In this document: positions 50,357 to 58,598 of the stretch, one piece after another
Layout of the letters: each line of letters begins with the position of its first letter
How positions within the stretch are numbered: the stretch's first letter is position 1
Source of the DNA: Candidatus Woesearchaeota archaeon
GTDB taxonomy: Archaea; Nanobdellota; Nanobdellia; Woesearchaeales; GW2011-AR4
DNA: 64,000 nucleotides
Reading direction: 5' to 3'
Assembly (NCBI GenBank): GCA_016180235.1
Contig: JACPBQ010000002.1
Coordinates: 153,055 to 217,054, forward strand
Made by a program: the position numbers and the translations under genes
Notes under the pieces: generated by a model
What the model was told of the DNA's origin: nothing
Seen by the model: the letters and a program-made list of their open reading frames with translations, nothing else
The model's database searches: none

Positions 50357-50400
50357 ATGCTGAAAAAATGATTGTTATTAACAAGGAAAGTGATTAGAAT

Positions 50401-51147
50401 ATGAAAAAAAGAGGGCAATTAAGCATATTTCTTCTGTTCGCCTTGGTTTTTATTATAGCCGCTGGTATTTTAATATTCTTTAAAAATGAAAATCTGGAAA
50501 AAACTAATATGGTATTGTCGGAGCCGAATTTCGAGCCGTACTTTTTTTTCCTTGAGAACTGCCTAAAAGATAAGGCTAAAGATTCTGTTAAAGAGGTTAT
50601 GCTGAATGGAGGTTATTTAAAAGCGCCAGAACCGTATGTGCAGATAATATTTTTTTCTTATCCATTTTATTTGGTTGAGGGAAAGAATTATCTTCCGCCT
50701 AGGGAAACTATAAGCAGTGAATTGGAAAAAGCGTACAATGAGGTTTCTGTGCAGTGCTATGATGATTTATTGTATGCAAAAAACAATACCATGGAAATAA
50801 AATTGGGAAAAATAGATTCTGAGGCACTTATCACGAAAAATTCTGTTATTCTGAGAATAAATTACCCGGTGACAATTGGAACAGAAAATAAAAAAGAGTC
50901 CAGAGAATCCTACAGATTTGAGGTTCCTGCTGAAGTCGACTATGTTTATTCAGCGATAGAAGAGTTTATTAACGATGAAGAAGAAACGCCTGATGCCCTG
51001 TGCTGGAGCTGCTTATCGGATATTTCAAAAAAATATGATCTAAAGATAGATATGCAGGTTTTTGATGAAAAAACGGTCTTGTTTTCCTTTTTCCAGAATA
51101 AGACAGATTTTCCGATAACATGGATGTTTGCAAATGAATATGGGTAA
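50401..51147 (+). CDS. Class III signal-peptide surface protein, cassette D (short)
   Basis: A 248-aa, reduced paralogue of the proteins at 6423, 13640 and 23090. MKKRGQLSIFLLFALVFIIAAG is a class III signal cleaved after Gly5. The shared module is recognisable: 'YFFFLENCLKDKAKDSVKEVMLNGGYLKAPEPY', then 'YYLVEGKNYLPPRETI.SELEKAYNEVSVQCYDDL'. The protein ends where the long siblings continue with Ig-like domains. The final 20 bases overlap the next gene. Inferred: a minimal version of the surface scaffold subunit. Confidence 0.75.
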   Translation: MKKRGQLSIFLLFALVFIIAAGILIFFKNENLEKTNMVLSEPNFEPYFFFLENCLKDKAKDSVKEVMLNGGYLKAPEPYVQIIFFSYPFYLVEGKNYLPPRETISSELEKAYNEVSVQCYDDLLYAKNNTMEIKLGKIDSEALITKNSVILRINYPVTIGTENKKESRESYRFEVPAEVDYVYSAIEEFINDEEETPDALCWSCLSDISKKYDLKIDMQVFDEKTVLFSFFQNKTDFPITWMFANEYG

Positions 51148-52489
51148 TAAAAGAATAAAAATATTTGGGTATTGGGTATTATTTTTGGTAGTTTCAACCA
51201 TGGTATTTGCTCAAAATGGAGATATAGACTTCAGCTCTGCTGGCAGCATAGATGATGCGATCCAAAATGGAAAAATAACCCTTGACCAGGCAATAATGTC
51301 AGAAAAAGCTACAAATATGGTTAAGTCCCAGCTATTGAGCAATGAATACAGGACTGTTGTAAGTGTTGATACAAATGGCAAAATAGAAAACATAAATAAT
51401 GGAGTTATAAGCACCGTATTAATCAAGAATTTTAATCTTAATGAATACAAAAATTTTAACGGGCAAGTCAAGATCAACAATGATGGCTCTATTACCATAA
51501 CAAGCAACCAAGCCGCAACAGAAAATAAAGTTGTGAATTTAGAGCAAAATAATTTTGTTTTGGTTAAGGGAAGCAGTGCGACGATTAAAGGCAATGATGA
51601 AATTGGATTGCTGCCTAGCTCTGAAATTGAGTATAAGGGGACATTCATTAAAAACAATGGCGATGAAAAATTAGATATTATCCTTGGAAAGCCCAAAGTT
51701 GGTGGCAAGTATATTTCTTTTTCCGATAATACTCGGGAAATTAATGTTAATTCAGACAATGCTGAAGTGAGAATTTCTAAACAATCCCAACATGACATCA
51801 TAAACAGAATTTCTGGCAATAATATAGATATAAGGAATGGGGGAATGGCATTTGAATTTAATGATGGCAAGTTCGAGCAAAAAGCTGATTTTCTGCAAAC
51901 AGACAGAAATATGGTAATAAATGATATTCCAAACCAGGATGGTTATTTTGTGGCAAGCCCGGCAATAAATACCAAAAATATGATTATGAGTTTTGCCCCG
52001 GACGCAAATCAGCTTAATAAATTTAATCCGCTTAATGACAATAGGGTTTACTTCACTAATGTTCAAATAAGATTGCCTGATGATACCATTGTAGATGGCA
52101 CAATGACTGAATTAGCAACGCGTTTTCATAGCACTGCTGCCGGTGCTGCCAGAGACTTATACCAGAATGAAATGGAAAAGGTAAAAAATCTTGATATGCC
52201 TAAATCTGAAAAGGACAGTTGGATAGACTCCCTGAATTTTATGGCATCGCAGGTAAGTCCGCAAATAATAGGGTTAGATGGTGGAAAAAGAAACATTGGC
52301 TACTCAACAATTTTCACCACAGATTCTGGCTTGGTCCTCATAGTGCCAGCAGAAGGTGAAGTGTTGTCAAAAGGCAGAAAACTTATTCCAGAAGGCCAGA
52401 AATCTTTTGCGATTCCTTCGGGATTAGCCAAATTTCTAAACAAAGAGAGCACAGAAGAAATGATAAGGATTAAAGCAAAAAGAAAGTAA
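51128..52489 (+). CDS. Secreted beta-rich surface protein, cassette D
   Basis: A 453-aa protein with a Sec signal (IKIFGYWVLFLVVSTMVFA, cut before QNG). Met3 or Met5 could also be the start. The mature part is Asn/Ser/Asp-rich with repeated short strands ('INNDGSITITSNQ', 'VKGSSATIKGNDEI', 'ISFSDNTREINVNSDNAEVRI'), as in a beta-helix or beta-sandwich fold, and contains no cysteine, unlike its counterparts in cassettes A-C. It ends in a basic KRK. Overlaps the upstream gene by 20 bases, so it is translationally coupled. Inferred: the extracellular partner of the short class III protein. Confidence 0.7.
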   Translation: MQMNMGNKRIKIFGYWVLFLVVSTMVFAQNGDIDFSSAGSIDDAIQNGKITLDQAIMSEKATNMVKSQLLSNEYRTVVSVDTNGKIENINNGVISTVLIKNFNLNEYKNFNGQVKINNDGSITITSNQAATENKVVNLEQNNFVLVKGSSATIKGNDEIGLLPSSEIEYKGTFIKNNGDEKLDIILGKPKVGGKYISFSDNTREINVNSDNAEVRISKQSQHDIINRISGNNIDIRNGGMAFEFNDGKFEQKADFLQTDRNMVINDIPNQDGYFVASPAINTKNMIMSFAPDANQLNKFNPLNDNRVYFTNVQIRLPDDTIVDGTMTELATRFHSTAAGAARDLYQNEMEKVKNLDMPKSEKDSWIDSLNFMASQVSPQIIGLDGGKRNIGYSTIFTTDSGLVLIVPAEGEVLSKGRKLIPEGQKSFAIPSGLAKFLNKESTEEMIRIKAKRK

Positions 52490-52492
52490 GAG

Positions 52493-52810
52493 TTATTTGG
52501 CTTTCTTCTCAAAATACACCTTTACCTTCTCATTTCCAATAGGCTTTGCATTTCCTCCCAATCCATAATAAGTCTTCTCGGCTTCACCACCCCAGGAATA
52601 TTCGCCTTTTTCCCTTTCCACTTTGCTCACTTTGAATTCATTAAGAGCAAGCCCTTTTTTCAGATGATAATAAATGCTCCTCATGGTCACTTTCGGAAAA
52701 ATGGCAATATAAGCCTTGTAAATCTCATAACCATAGCCCTCTTTCATGAAAAAAAGGATTTCTATAACATTCTGCCTTATCTCCGATCTTATGGGTCTTC
52801 CTCTGGGCAT
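52493..52810 (-). CDS. Winged-helix transcriptional regulator (PadR-like)
   Basis: A 105-aa protein. 'RGRPIRSEIRQNVIEILFFMKEGYGYEIYKAYIAIFPKVTMRSIYYHLKKGLALNEF' has the helix-turn-helix of PadR proteins with the recognition helix around TMRSIYYHLKKG, then a beta-wing (VEREKGEYSWGG). The effector domain is minimal. It is divergent from the membrane protein at 53012; direct repeats in the gap are likely binding sites. As I recall, similar proteins are frequent in DPANN genomes. It ends three bases from the convergent cassette D gene. Confidence 0.7.
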   Translation of the reverse strand: MPRGRPIRSEIRQNVIEILFFMKEGYGYEIYKAYIAIFPKVTMRSIYYHLKKGLALNEFKVSKVEREKGEYSWGGEAEKTYYGLGGNAKPIGNEKVKVYFEKKAK

Positions 52811-52879
52811 AACAATATCGTATTATAATTCATATTTATATCTTTCTATATTGAAAATAATAATATACATATATATAAT

Positions 52880-52915
52880 TAGAAATAAACAAATATATAA
52901 GTAGAAATAAACAAA
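52880..52915. promoter_or_regulatory. Direct repeats TAGAAATAAACAAA, candidate operator
   Basis: A 14-bp repeat at 52880-52893 and 52902-52915, spaced 22 bp (two helical turns), with a partial third copy TAGAAAAAACAAA near 52951. They lie between the divergent regulator (52493-52810) and the membrane protein (53012), whose TATA box AATATATAAAG is at about 52964-52975. Confidence 0.5.
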
Positions 52916-53011
52916 AGATAGCAGGGAATAATAATGTAAAGCTGTGCTATTAGAAAAAACAAATAATATATAAAGAGAGAATTCTACTTAACCTCAAGAT
53001 TTCCTTTCAAT

Positions 53012-53956
53012 ATGGACAACCAAACCCAAAAAACATATCCTAGGGATGTATTCATGTATCTTTTGAATACGATAGCCCTCTATGTAAGCGCTTTCAGCAT
53101 TCTTAATCTTGTTTTTGAGTACATCAATGCCATCTTTCCGGACAAGCTCAATCCGTACTATAATCCAGGTGATGCTATAAGATGGATGCTTTCCCTCTTT
53201 ATAATAATTTTCGGCGTTTTCATTTGGACATCGAGATTTTTGGGAAAAGACCTTGCAAAAAATCCCAGCAAAAGCGACTTGAAAATAAGAAGGTGGCTGA
53301 TTTACTTGACTATATTTTTAGCAGCGCTTTTACTCATTGGTGATTTAGTAGCACTTATATACAACTTTTTGAATGGCGATTTGACTTTGCCTTTTGTCCT
53401 TAAAGTTATTTCCGTATTCATAGTAGGGGGAGTGGTTTTTTGGTATTACCTCTACGACCTTAAAAAAAAGCCAGGAGAATTTTCTCCGAAGGCAAAAATG
53501 ATAATATGGGGTTCGATTATAGTAGCTGTCATAGTTATTGTCTATGGATTCTATCTTGCTGGCTCGCCGTTCAAGCAACGCATGGTCAGGTTCGACAATC
53601 AGCGCATCTATGACCTCCAGACAATCCAAAGTCAGATAGTTTACCACTGGCAGCAGAAAGACAAGTTGCCACAATCACTAGATGATCTTAAAGACAGCAT
53701 TTCCGGATTTGCCCCACCAGTAGACCCTGATACAAGCAAGCCGTATGATTACAAAATAATAGGTAATTTATCGTTTGAGCTTTGTGCCGATTTCTCTTTG
53801 CCCGATTTTAGATTGTCAGCTACAGCACCCAGAGCCACACCACTTGGTGGATTCGGTGAAAACTGGGAGCACAAAGAAGGTCATGTCTGCTTCAGCCGCA
53901 CAATCGACCCTGAACTTTACAAAATCAACCAGCCCGTAAAGCCGCTAAGAGAATAA
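53012..53956 (+). CDS. DUF5671-type multi-helix membrane protein
   Basis: A 314-aa protein with five or more membrane helices in the first about 190 residues; 'PRDVFMYLLNTIALYVSAFSILNLVFEYINAIFPD' matches my memory of DUF5671 proteins, which are common in candidate phyla radiation bacteria. The C-terminal 130 residues form an extracytoplasmic domain (RFDNQRIYDLQTIQSQIVYHWQQKDKLP...PPVDPDTSKPYDY) that resembles a type II secretion pseudopilin-like or substrate-binding tail. Function unknown. The resemblance to bacterial proteins and GC-richer codons in the 3' half hint at transfer. Controlled probably by the adjacent PadR-like protein. Confidence 0.7.
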   Translation: MDNQTQKTYPRDVFMYLLNTIALYVSAFSILNLVFEYINAIFPDKLNPYYNPGDAIRWMLSLFIIIFGVFIWTSRFLGKDLAKNPSKSDLKIRRWLIYLTIFLAALLLIGDLVALIYNFLNGDLTLPFVLKVISVFIVGGVVFWYYLYDLKKKPGEFSPKAKMIIWGSIIVAVIVIVYGFYLAGSPFKQRMVRFDNQRIYDLQTIQSQIVYHWQQKDKLPQSLDDLKDSISGFAPPVDPDTSKPYDYKIIGNLSFELCADFSLPDFRLSATAPRATPLGGFGENWEHKEGHVCFSRTIDPELYKINQPVKPLRE

Positions 53957-53964
53957 ACTGGTAA

Positions 53965-56385
53965 TTATTTTCTCAATCTTTTTTCTTCTTTTGAAACCGC
54001 TATTATGGTCTTTAGAATAGCATCCGGCGTCAAAGACATGGAATCAATGCCGCACTTAACCAAAAATCTTGCAAATTCTGAGTTAGAGCTTGGAGCGTCT
54101 CCGCATATGCCGATTTTCCTCTTGTTTTTCCTCGCTGTCTTTATTATATCAGCTACCAATATTTTCACAGCCGGATTGTTCTCGTCATAGATATGGCTCA
54201 CTAAGGCTGAATCCCTGTCCAAACCCAGTGTCAATTGCGTGAGGTCATTCGTCCCTATGGAAAACCCGTCAAATATTCTTGAAAATTCATCCCCTAAAAT
54301 CACATTGCTTGGAATCTCGCACATGACATAAAGCTCCAGGCCGTTTTTATGCCGCTTTAGCCCATGCTTGCTCATCTCTCCAATCACTTTTTTCCCTTCC
54401 TCCACAGTCCTGCAGAAAGGAACCATGACTTTGATGTTGGTCAATCCCATATCATCCCTTGCTTTTTTGAGAGCCTTGCATTCCAGGGCAAAAGCCTCCT
54501 TGTATTTTTCAGAATAATACCTTGATGCGCCTCTCCATCCGAGCATCGGGTTTTCTTCCTTCGGCTCGAATTCCTCTCCCCCAATCAGGTTTGCATATTC
54601 ATTGCTCTTGAAATCGGACAATCTTACAATAACATCATTGGGATAGAAAGCTGCTGCAAGCGTTGCAACTCCTTCAGCGAGCTTGTCGATGAAAAAGAAC
54701 TCTAGTTTTTTGTCGTGATACCCTCTCGTCGCTTTCAAAATTGCTTGTTTTGTGTTTTCATCCCTTATTTTGTCAAAATGCAGCAATGCGAGAGGATGGA
54801 CTTTTATGTATGAGCTTATTATAAACTCCTGCCTTGCCAGGCCGATGCCATCATTCGGTATAAAGCTGAGCTCAAAAGCCTGATCAGGATTTCCCAGATT
54901 CATCATTATTTTTGTCTTCGGCTTTTTTAATTTGCTTAAGTTTGTTTTTTTGATTTGGAACTTCAGCAGGGCATCATAGACAAAGCCCTGGCTTCCGTCC
55001 GCGCAGCTTACTGTCACTTTCTGCCCGTTCTTTACCTTCTCTGTCCCGTCGCCTGTTCCTACAACGCACGGTATGCCAAGTTCTCTGGCTACAATTGCTG
55101 CATGGCAAGTTTTTCCCCCTCTGTTTGTAACGATTGCAGCAGCAGACTTCATTATTGGCTCCCAGTCGGGGTCCGTCATCTCCGTGACTAGAACTCCTCC
55201 CTTGTTAAAATGCTCTATATCCCTTACGCTGTGGATTATGTGCGCTTTTCCCTGGCCTATCTTGTCGCCTATGCTCAATCCCGCAACAACTATTTTTCCT
55301 TTTTCCTTTAATTCGTATTTTTCCAGTATCTTCACGTTTTTCTGGCTCTGGACTGTCTCTGGCCTTGCCTGGACAATATACAGTTTGTTGCTCCTGCCGT
55401 CCTTTGCCCATTCCATGTCCATTGGCTTGAACTTTCCTGCTTTGCCTGAATAATGGTCCTCTATTATTGCAGCCCATTTTGCGAGTGTCAAGATTTCATT
55501 GTCATTTATGCAGAATTTTTGCCTGAAAGCCTCAGAAACATCAACGTTCTTTGTTGCGCTTTTTTCCCCTATGTGGCTGTAAACCATCTTTACCTGCTTT
55601 GCGCCCAGTTTCTTGCTTATTATCGGCCTGAATCCTTTCTTTAAAGTCGGCTTGAATACATAGAACTGGTCCGGGTTTACAGAGCCTTGTACGATATTTT
55701 CCCCAAGGCCATAAGCCGCATTTATCAAAACTGCATCCTTGAATCCTGATTCTGTGTCTATTGAAAACATGACTCCTGAGCTTGCCAAGTCAGACCTTAC
55801 CATTTTTTGTATGCCGATTGACAAAGCTATTTTGAAATGGTCAAATCCCTTGTCTACCCTGTAAGAAATTGCCCTGTTGGTGAATAATGAGGCAAAGCAT
55901 TTCTTGCAGTCCTCTATCAAAGCGTGCTCTCCTTTAACATTGAGGTAAGTCTCCTGCTGCCCTGCAAAGCTTGCATCCGGAAGATCTTCTGCAGTTGCCG
56001 AGCTTCTTACAGCAACATCCGTCTCCGGAGTGTTATACTCTTTTGAAAGCTTCTTGTATGCTTCCCTTATCTCCTTTTCCAGCTCCTCCGGTATCTCTGA
56101 ATCAAGAATCAGCTCCCTTACTTTCCTTCCCCTGTCGGTAAGATTCCTTAAGTCGTGCGTGTCCAGGTCAGAAAGTATTTCTTTTATTTTTTCCTCTATT
56201 CTTGCCTTTTTTAGAAAAAACCTGTAAGCAGTTGCTGTAACTGCAAAGCCGTTAGGTATATTGACTCCTTTTTTTGTCAAATTCCGGTACATTTCCCCTA
56301 GGGAAGCGTTTTTTCCCCCTACTAAAGGAACGTCCTCTATTCCAAGCTCTTTAAACCACAGAATGAAAGCCTTCTTCTTTTCCAT
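53965..56385 (-). CDS. ppsA: Phosphoenolpyruvate synthase
   Basis: An 806-aa enzyme: ATP + pyruvate + water to AMP + PEP + phosphate, the entry step of gluconeogenesis and possibly reversible in glycolytic DPANN. The N-terminal ATP-grasp domain ('VPLVGGKNASLGEMYRNL', 'TAEDLPDASFAGQQETYLNV'), the phosphohistidine domain (GGKTCHAAIVARELGIPCVVG, His near 430) and the C-terminal PEP-utilising TIM barrel ('MLGWRGASRYY', 'SIGTNDLTQLTLGLDRDS', 'GICGDAPS') are all complete. Start at ATG 56385 (MEKKKAF) is preferred over an ATG three codons upstream. Cytoplasmic, stand-alone. In this genome it is one of few central metabolic genes. Confidence 0.95.
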   Translation of the reverse strand: MEKKKAFILWFKELGIEDVPLVGGKNASLGEMYRNLTKKGVNIPNGFAVTATAYRFFLKKARIEEKIKEILSDLDTHDLRNLTDRGRKVRELILDSEIPEELEKEIREAYKKLSKEYNTPETDVAVRSSATAEDLPDASFAGQQETYLNVKGEHALIEDCKKCFASLFTNRAISYRVDKGFDHFKIALSIGIQKMVRSDLASSGVMFSIDTESGFKDAVLINAAYGLGENIVQGSVNPDQFYVFKPTLKKGFRPIISKKLGAKQVKMVYSHIGEKSATKNVDVSEAFRQKFCINDNEILTLAKWAAIIEDHYSGKAGKFKPMDMEWAKDGRSNKLYIVQARPETVQSQKNVKILEKYELKEKGKIVVAGLSIGDKIGQGKAHIIHSVRDIEHFNKGGVLVTEMTDPDWEPIMKSAAAIVTNRGGKTCHAAIVARELGIPCVVGTGDGTEKVKNGQKVTVSCADGSQGFVYDALLKFQIKKTNLSKLKKPKTKIMMNLGNPDQAFELSFIPNDGIGLARQEFIISSYIKVHPLALLHFDKIRDENTKQAILKATRGYHDKKLEFFFIDKLAEGVATLAAAFYPNDVIVRLSDFKSNEYANLIGGEEFEPKEENPMLGWRGASRYYSEKYKEAFALECKALKKARDDMGLTNIKVMVPFCRTVEEGKKVIGEMSKHGLKRHKNGLELYVMCEIPSNVILGDEFSRIFDGFSIGTNDLTQLTLGLDRDSALVSHIYDENNPAVKILVADIIKTARKNKRKIGICGDAPSSNSEFARFLVKCGIDSMSLTPDAILKTIIAVSKEEKRLRK

Positions 56386-56476
56386 CAAGCACACTCTTTT
56401 TGAATAATAAAATAAAAAAGAACGGGTATTTAAATGTTTTTGGATTATGTTTTATCCAGTCGGCTATTTTTATTTA

Positions 56477-56875
56477 TTATTGGTGCAAGTCTTCTATTTC
56501 GAAATAATGCGCCAAAACACCAACAACAAAGCCCTCAAGATTATGCTGAAGGTATTTCCTTAATCTTTCTTCCGGAGTATCCCCGAATTCAGCCATTGCC
56601 CTAACGGCCGTAGGTGTAGATCCTTCTACCAGCACGAAAGCATTATAATGCCCATTGCCAGAATAACTTACTCTTCTTATAATAGGAGTTGATGTGCCTT
56701 GGTGCCTTACAATTTGCTCCCAGAGCCTTACATTCCTGTCAACTTTTACTTCTCTAAACCCGATTCCCTCAAGCACATTTCCTATGTGACTCGGCTCCGC
56801 AGAACGTATTGGCGAAATACTAACCCTTGCACTTATGTTTTCACCAGATGCGTACATTTCATTAACCTCCGTCAA
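56477..56875 (-). CDS. Hypothetical small protein
   Basis: A 132-aa soluble protein with alternating beta-strand sequence: 'ARVSISPIRS', 'GIGFREVKVDRNVRLWEQIVRHQGTSTPIIRRVSYSGNGHYNAFVLVEGSTPTAV'. A C-terminal helix (RAMAEFGDTPEERLRKYLQHNL). No motif recognised. It is followed upstream by a 198-base gap (56876-57073) in which I see only AT-rich spacer. Function unknown. Confidence 0.55.
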   Translation of the reverse strand: MTEVNEMYASGENISARVSISPIRSAEPSHIGNVLEGIGFREVKVDRNVRLWEQIVRHQGTSTPIIRRVSYSGNGHYNAFVLVEGSTPTAVRAMAEFGDTPEERLRKYLQHNLEGFVVGVLAHYFEIEDLHQ

Positions 56876-57073
56876 ATTTTATCATTGAATCTTATTATCA
56901 CTCAATTTTTTAAGAAAAAGCCCCTGTTTTCATCCGGAACTTAAAGGTTTTTCAGACCAAGCATAAAAGGACTTATCAGGAGCATAAGCTATCTAGAAAT
57001 AAAACCAAAACCCGAAAAAGGAATTTGCTCTCATTATTACCTCACATTTTGTTATTAGTTTATAAATATTTCT

Positions 57074-57697
57074 TTAATTTTTATTAAGTATCATCGCAAC
57101 ATCATGGATACTTCCTTCAAAAGTAGCCCTCTGTGTAAATTTAAGTACTGTCTGATAACATTCCAAACTTGGCCTGTATACTATAAGTTTGCCATCGGAT
57201 TTTCCAAAATTATAAAATCTTTGGACAAATTTTGGCTGTTGTTTAGCCATAGCATATAACCAAACAACATCAGCATTGCTTATGTCATATTCCATAATAT
57301 CTGCTCCTATCTTTATAGAACTGTCGGGAGGCGTTGGAACTCCCCTTCTTCGTAATTCTTGAAATTTTTGGAGTGCTACCATGGCAGTTTGACAATGTGC
57401 TTCTGGTCCACTTACTTCTCCTCCCATAATTTTACCAACTGCTAAAACCGGCCCATAACCAACTCCCCAATCAACCATAGTTTTTCCTGGTCCAAATCCT
57501 ACGTATGAAAGAAGCTGTATAATATGTTGGATTCTGGCGGGGGCATGGATTAGTCCCTTAGAAAACGCTATGCCTCGAAGCATGCTTTCTATTTTATCTT
57601 CATCACCCATAATACTCTCTAACCCCCTGTCTTGATAGACTTCAGTAAGGTGTGCTATTACAGATTCATCAATCCCGTAAGTGTCCAAATTTGACAT
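57074..57697 (-). CDS. Methyltransferase-like protein (DOT1/Rossmann-like motif)
   Basis: A 207-aa protein. 'KTMVDWGVGYGPVLAVGKIMGGEVSGPEAHCQTAMVAL' has the layout of a SAM-binding motif I (VD.G.G.GPVLAVG) and an acidic post-strand-2 residue, as in DOT1-like methyltransferases, and 'NADVVWLYAMAKQQPKFVQRF' fits motif IV. The N-terminal 70 residues are helical (a lead domain, also in DOT1). A short C-terminal strand pair ends the chain. Substrate unknown; with the histone gene in the same window a chromatin role is tempting but unsupported. Start at ATG 57697. Confidence 0.55.
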   Translation of the reverse strand: MSNLDTYGIDESVIAHLTEVYQDRGLESIMGDEDKIESMLRGIAFSKGLIHAPARIQHIIQLLSYVGFGPGKTMVDWGVGYGPVLAVGKIMGGEVSGPEAHCQTAMVALQKFQELRRRGVPTPPDSSIKIGADIMEYDISNADVVWLYAMAKQQPKFVQRFYNFGKSDGKLIVYRPSLECYQTVLKFTQRATFEGSIHDVAMILNKN

Positions 57698-57786
57698 GTA
57701 TACAATAAGTATAACTTTATTTATAAATTTTACTATTATTTAGAAGTGACAAATTACTTAGCAATGTTTGTACTGCTGTAAAAATC

Positions 57787-57796
57787 TTTTTATATT
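57787..57796 (+). promoter_or_regulatory. TATA-like box of the Zot-like ATPase gene
   Basis: TTTTTATATT lies 20-30 bases before ATG 57817, giving a nearly leaderless transcript. Confidence 0.4.
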
Positions 57797-57816
57797 AGGG
57801 GTAGTTTGTTATTATA

Positions 57817-58506
57817 ATGAGGATCCTAGATTTATTCAGAAAAGCCATTGAAAAAAAGGACAAAGCCACTTACATTCCTTTTGAGGTTGTTAAAAAAGAC
57901 AAGGGCAGCTACGAGGAATTCTATGGCAAATTAAGGGGCAGCAGCCTGATATTCCTGATTGTGGGAAAAAGGGGCTCAGGAAAGACCTCTTTGGGAATGA
58001 AATTCCTTGAGTTTTTCCACAAAAAAACAAATAGGAAGTGCTATACTTTAGGCTATGAAAATGCAAAGCTGCCATGGTGGCTAAAGAAAGTGGATTCAAT
58101 AGAAAAAATACCTAATAATTCCATAGCATTGTTCGATGAAGGCGCCATATTGTTTTCTGCCAGGGAATCGATGAAAGAGATAAACAAGATTTTAGGGAAA
58201 ATAATGGCCATAGCAAGGCACAAAAACCTGACTTTGATTTTAATAACGCAGAACTCTGCCATGATAGACCTGAATGTATTGAGGCTGGCAGACACTTTAT
58301 TGCTCAAGGAGCCATCATTATTGCAGTCAAAGTTTGAAAGAAAGGCGTTGATGGACATATTCACGAAGATAAAGCCGAAATTTGAAAATTTGGAGGAGAA
58401 AAAGGCCCATTTCTATGTCTGGGACGATGATTTCCAGGGAATATTGAAATACTCTTTGCCTTCATTTTGGTCGGAGAATTTAAGCAAGTCATTCAGGAAT
58501 GCTTAA
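57817..58506 (+). CDS. P-loop ATPase, Zot/HerA-FtsK-like
   Basis: A 229-aa protein. Walker A GKRGSGKTS (50-58), Walker B SIALFDEGA (D107, E108) and 'MAIARHKNLTLILITQNSAMIDLNVLRLADTLLLKEP' recall the Zot-type morphogenesis ATPases of filamentous phages and the wider FtsK-HerA group. The sequence is short and has no membrane helix of its own. Such ATPases pump or pack DNA or drive filament assembly. It stands alone between an unknown methyltransferase-like gene and a sugar kinase. It may be a remnant of a virus or a domesticated assembly motor. Confidence 0.65.
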   Translation: MRILDLFRKAIEKKDKATYIPFEVVKKDKGSYEEFYGKLRGSSLIFLIVGKRGSGKTSLGMKFLEFFHKKTNRKCYTLGYENAKLPWWLKKVDSIEKIPNNSIALFDEGAILFSARESMKEINKILGKIMAIARHKNLTLILITQNSAMIDLNVLRLADTLLLKEPSLLQSKFERKALMDIFTKIKPKFENLEEKKAHFYVWDDDFQGILKYSLPSFWSENLSKSFRNA

Positions 58507-58598
58507 TTCTTGTTTTTATCCAAAGGGAATTTCTAGGTGATTATTATTGGTTTATGTTATTGAATTAATTTTATTGTTATTTTCCCTTTTTATTGGCT

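Noticed and set aside
52861..52915. Replication-origin-like AT repeats
   Set aside because: No Orc1/Cdc6 gene or typical ORB sequence nearby; position between divergent genes fits an operator.
56876..57073. Short minus-strand frame with a GAGGT site in the gap
   Set aside because: Only 13 codons with no conserved features; composition explains it.
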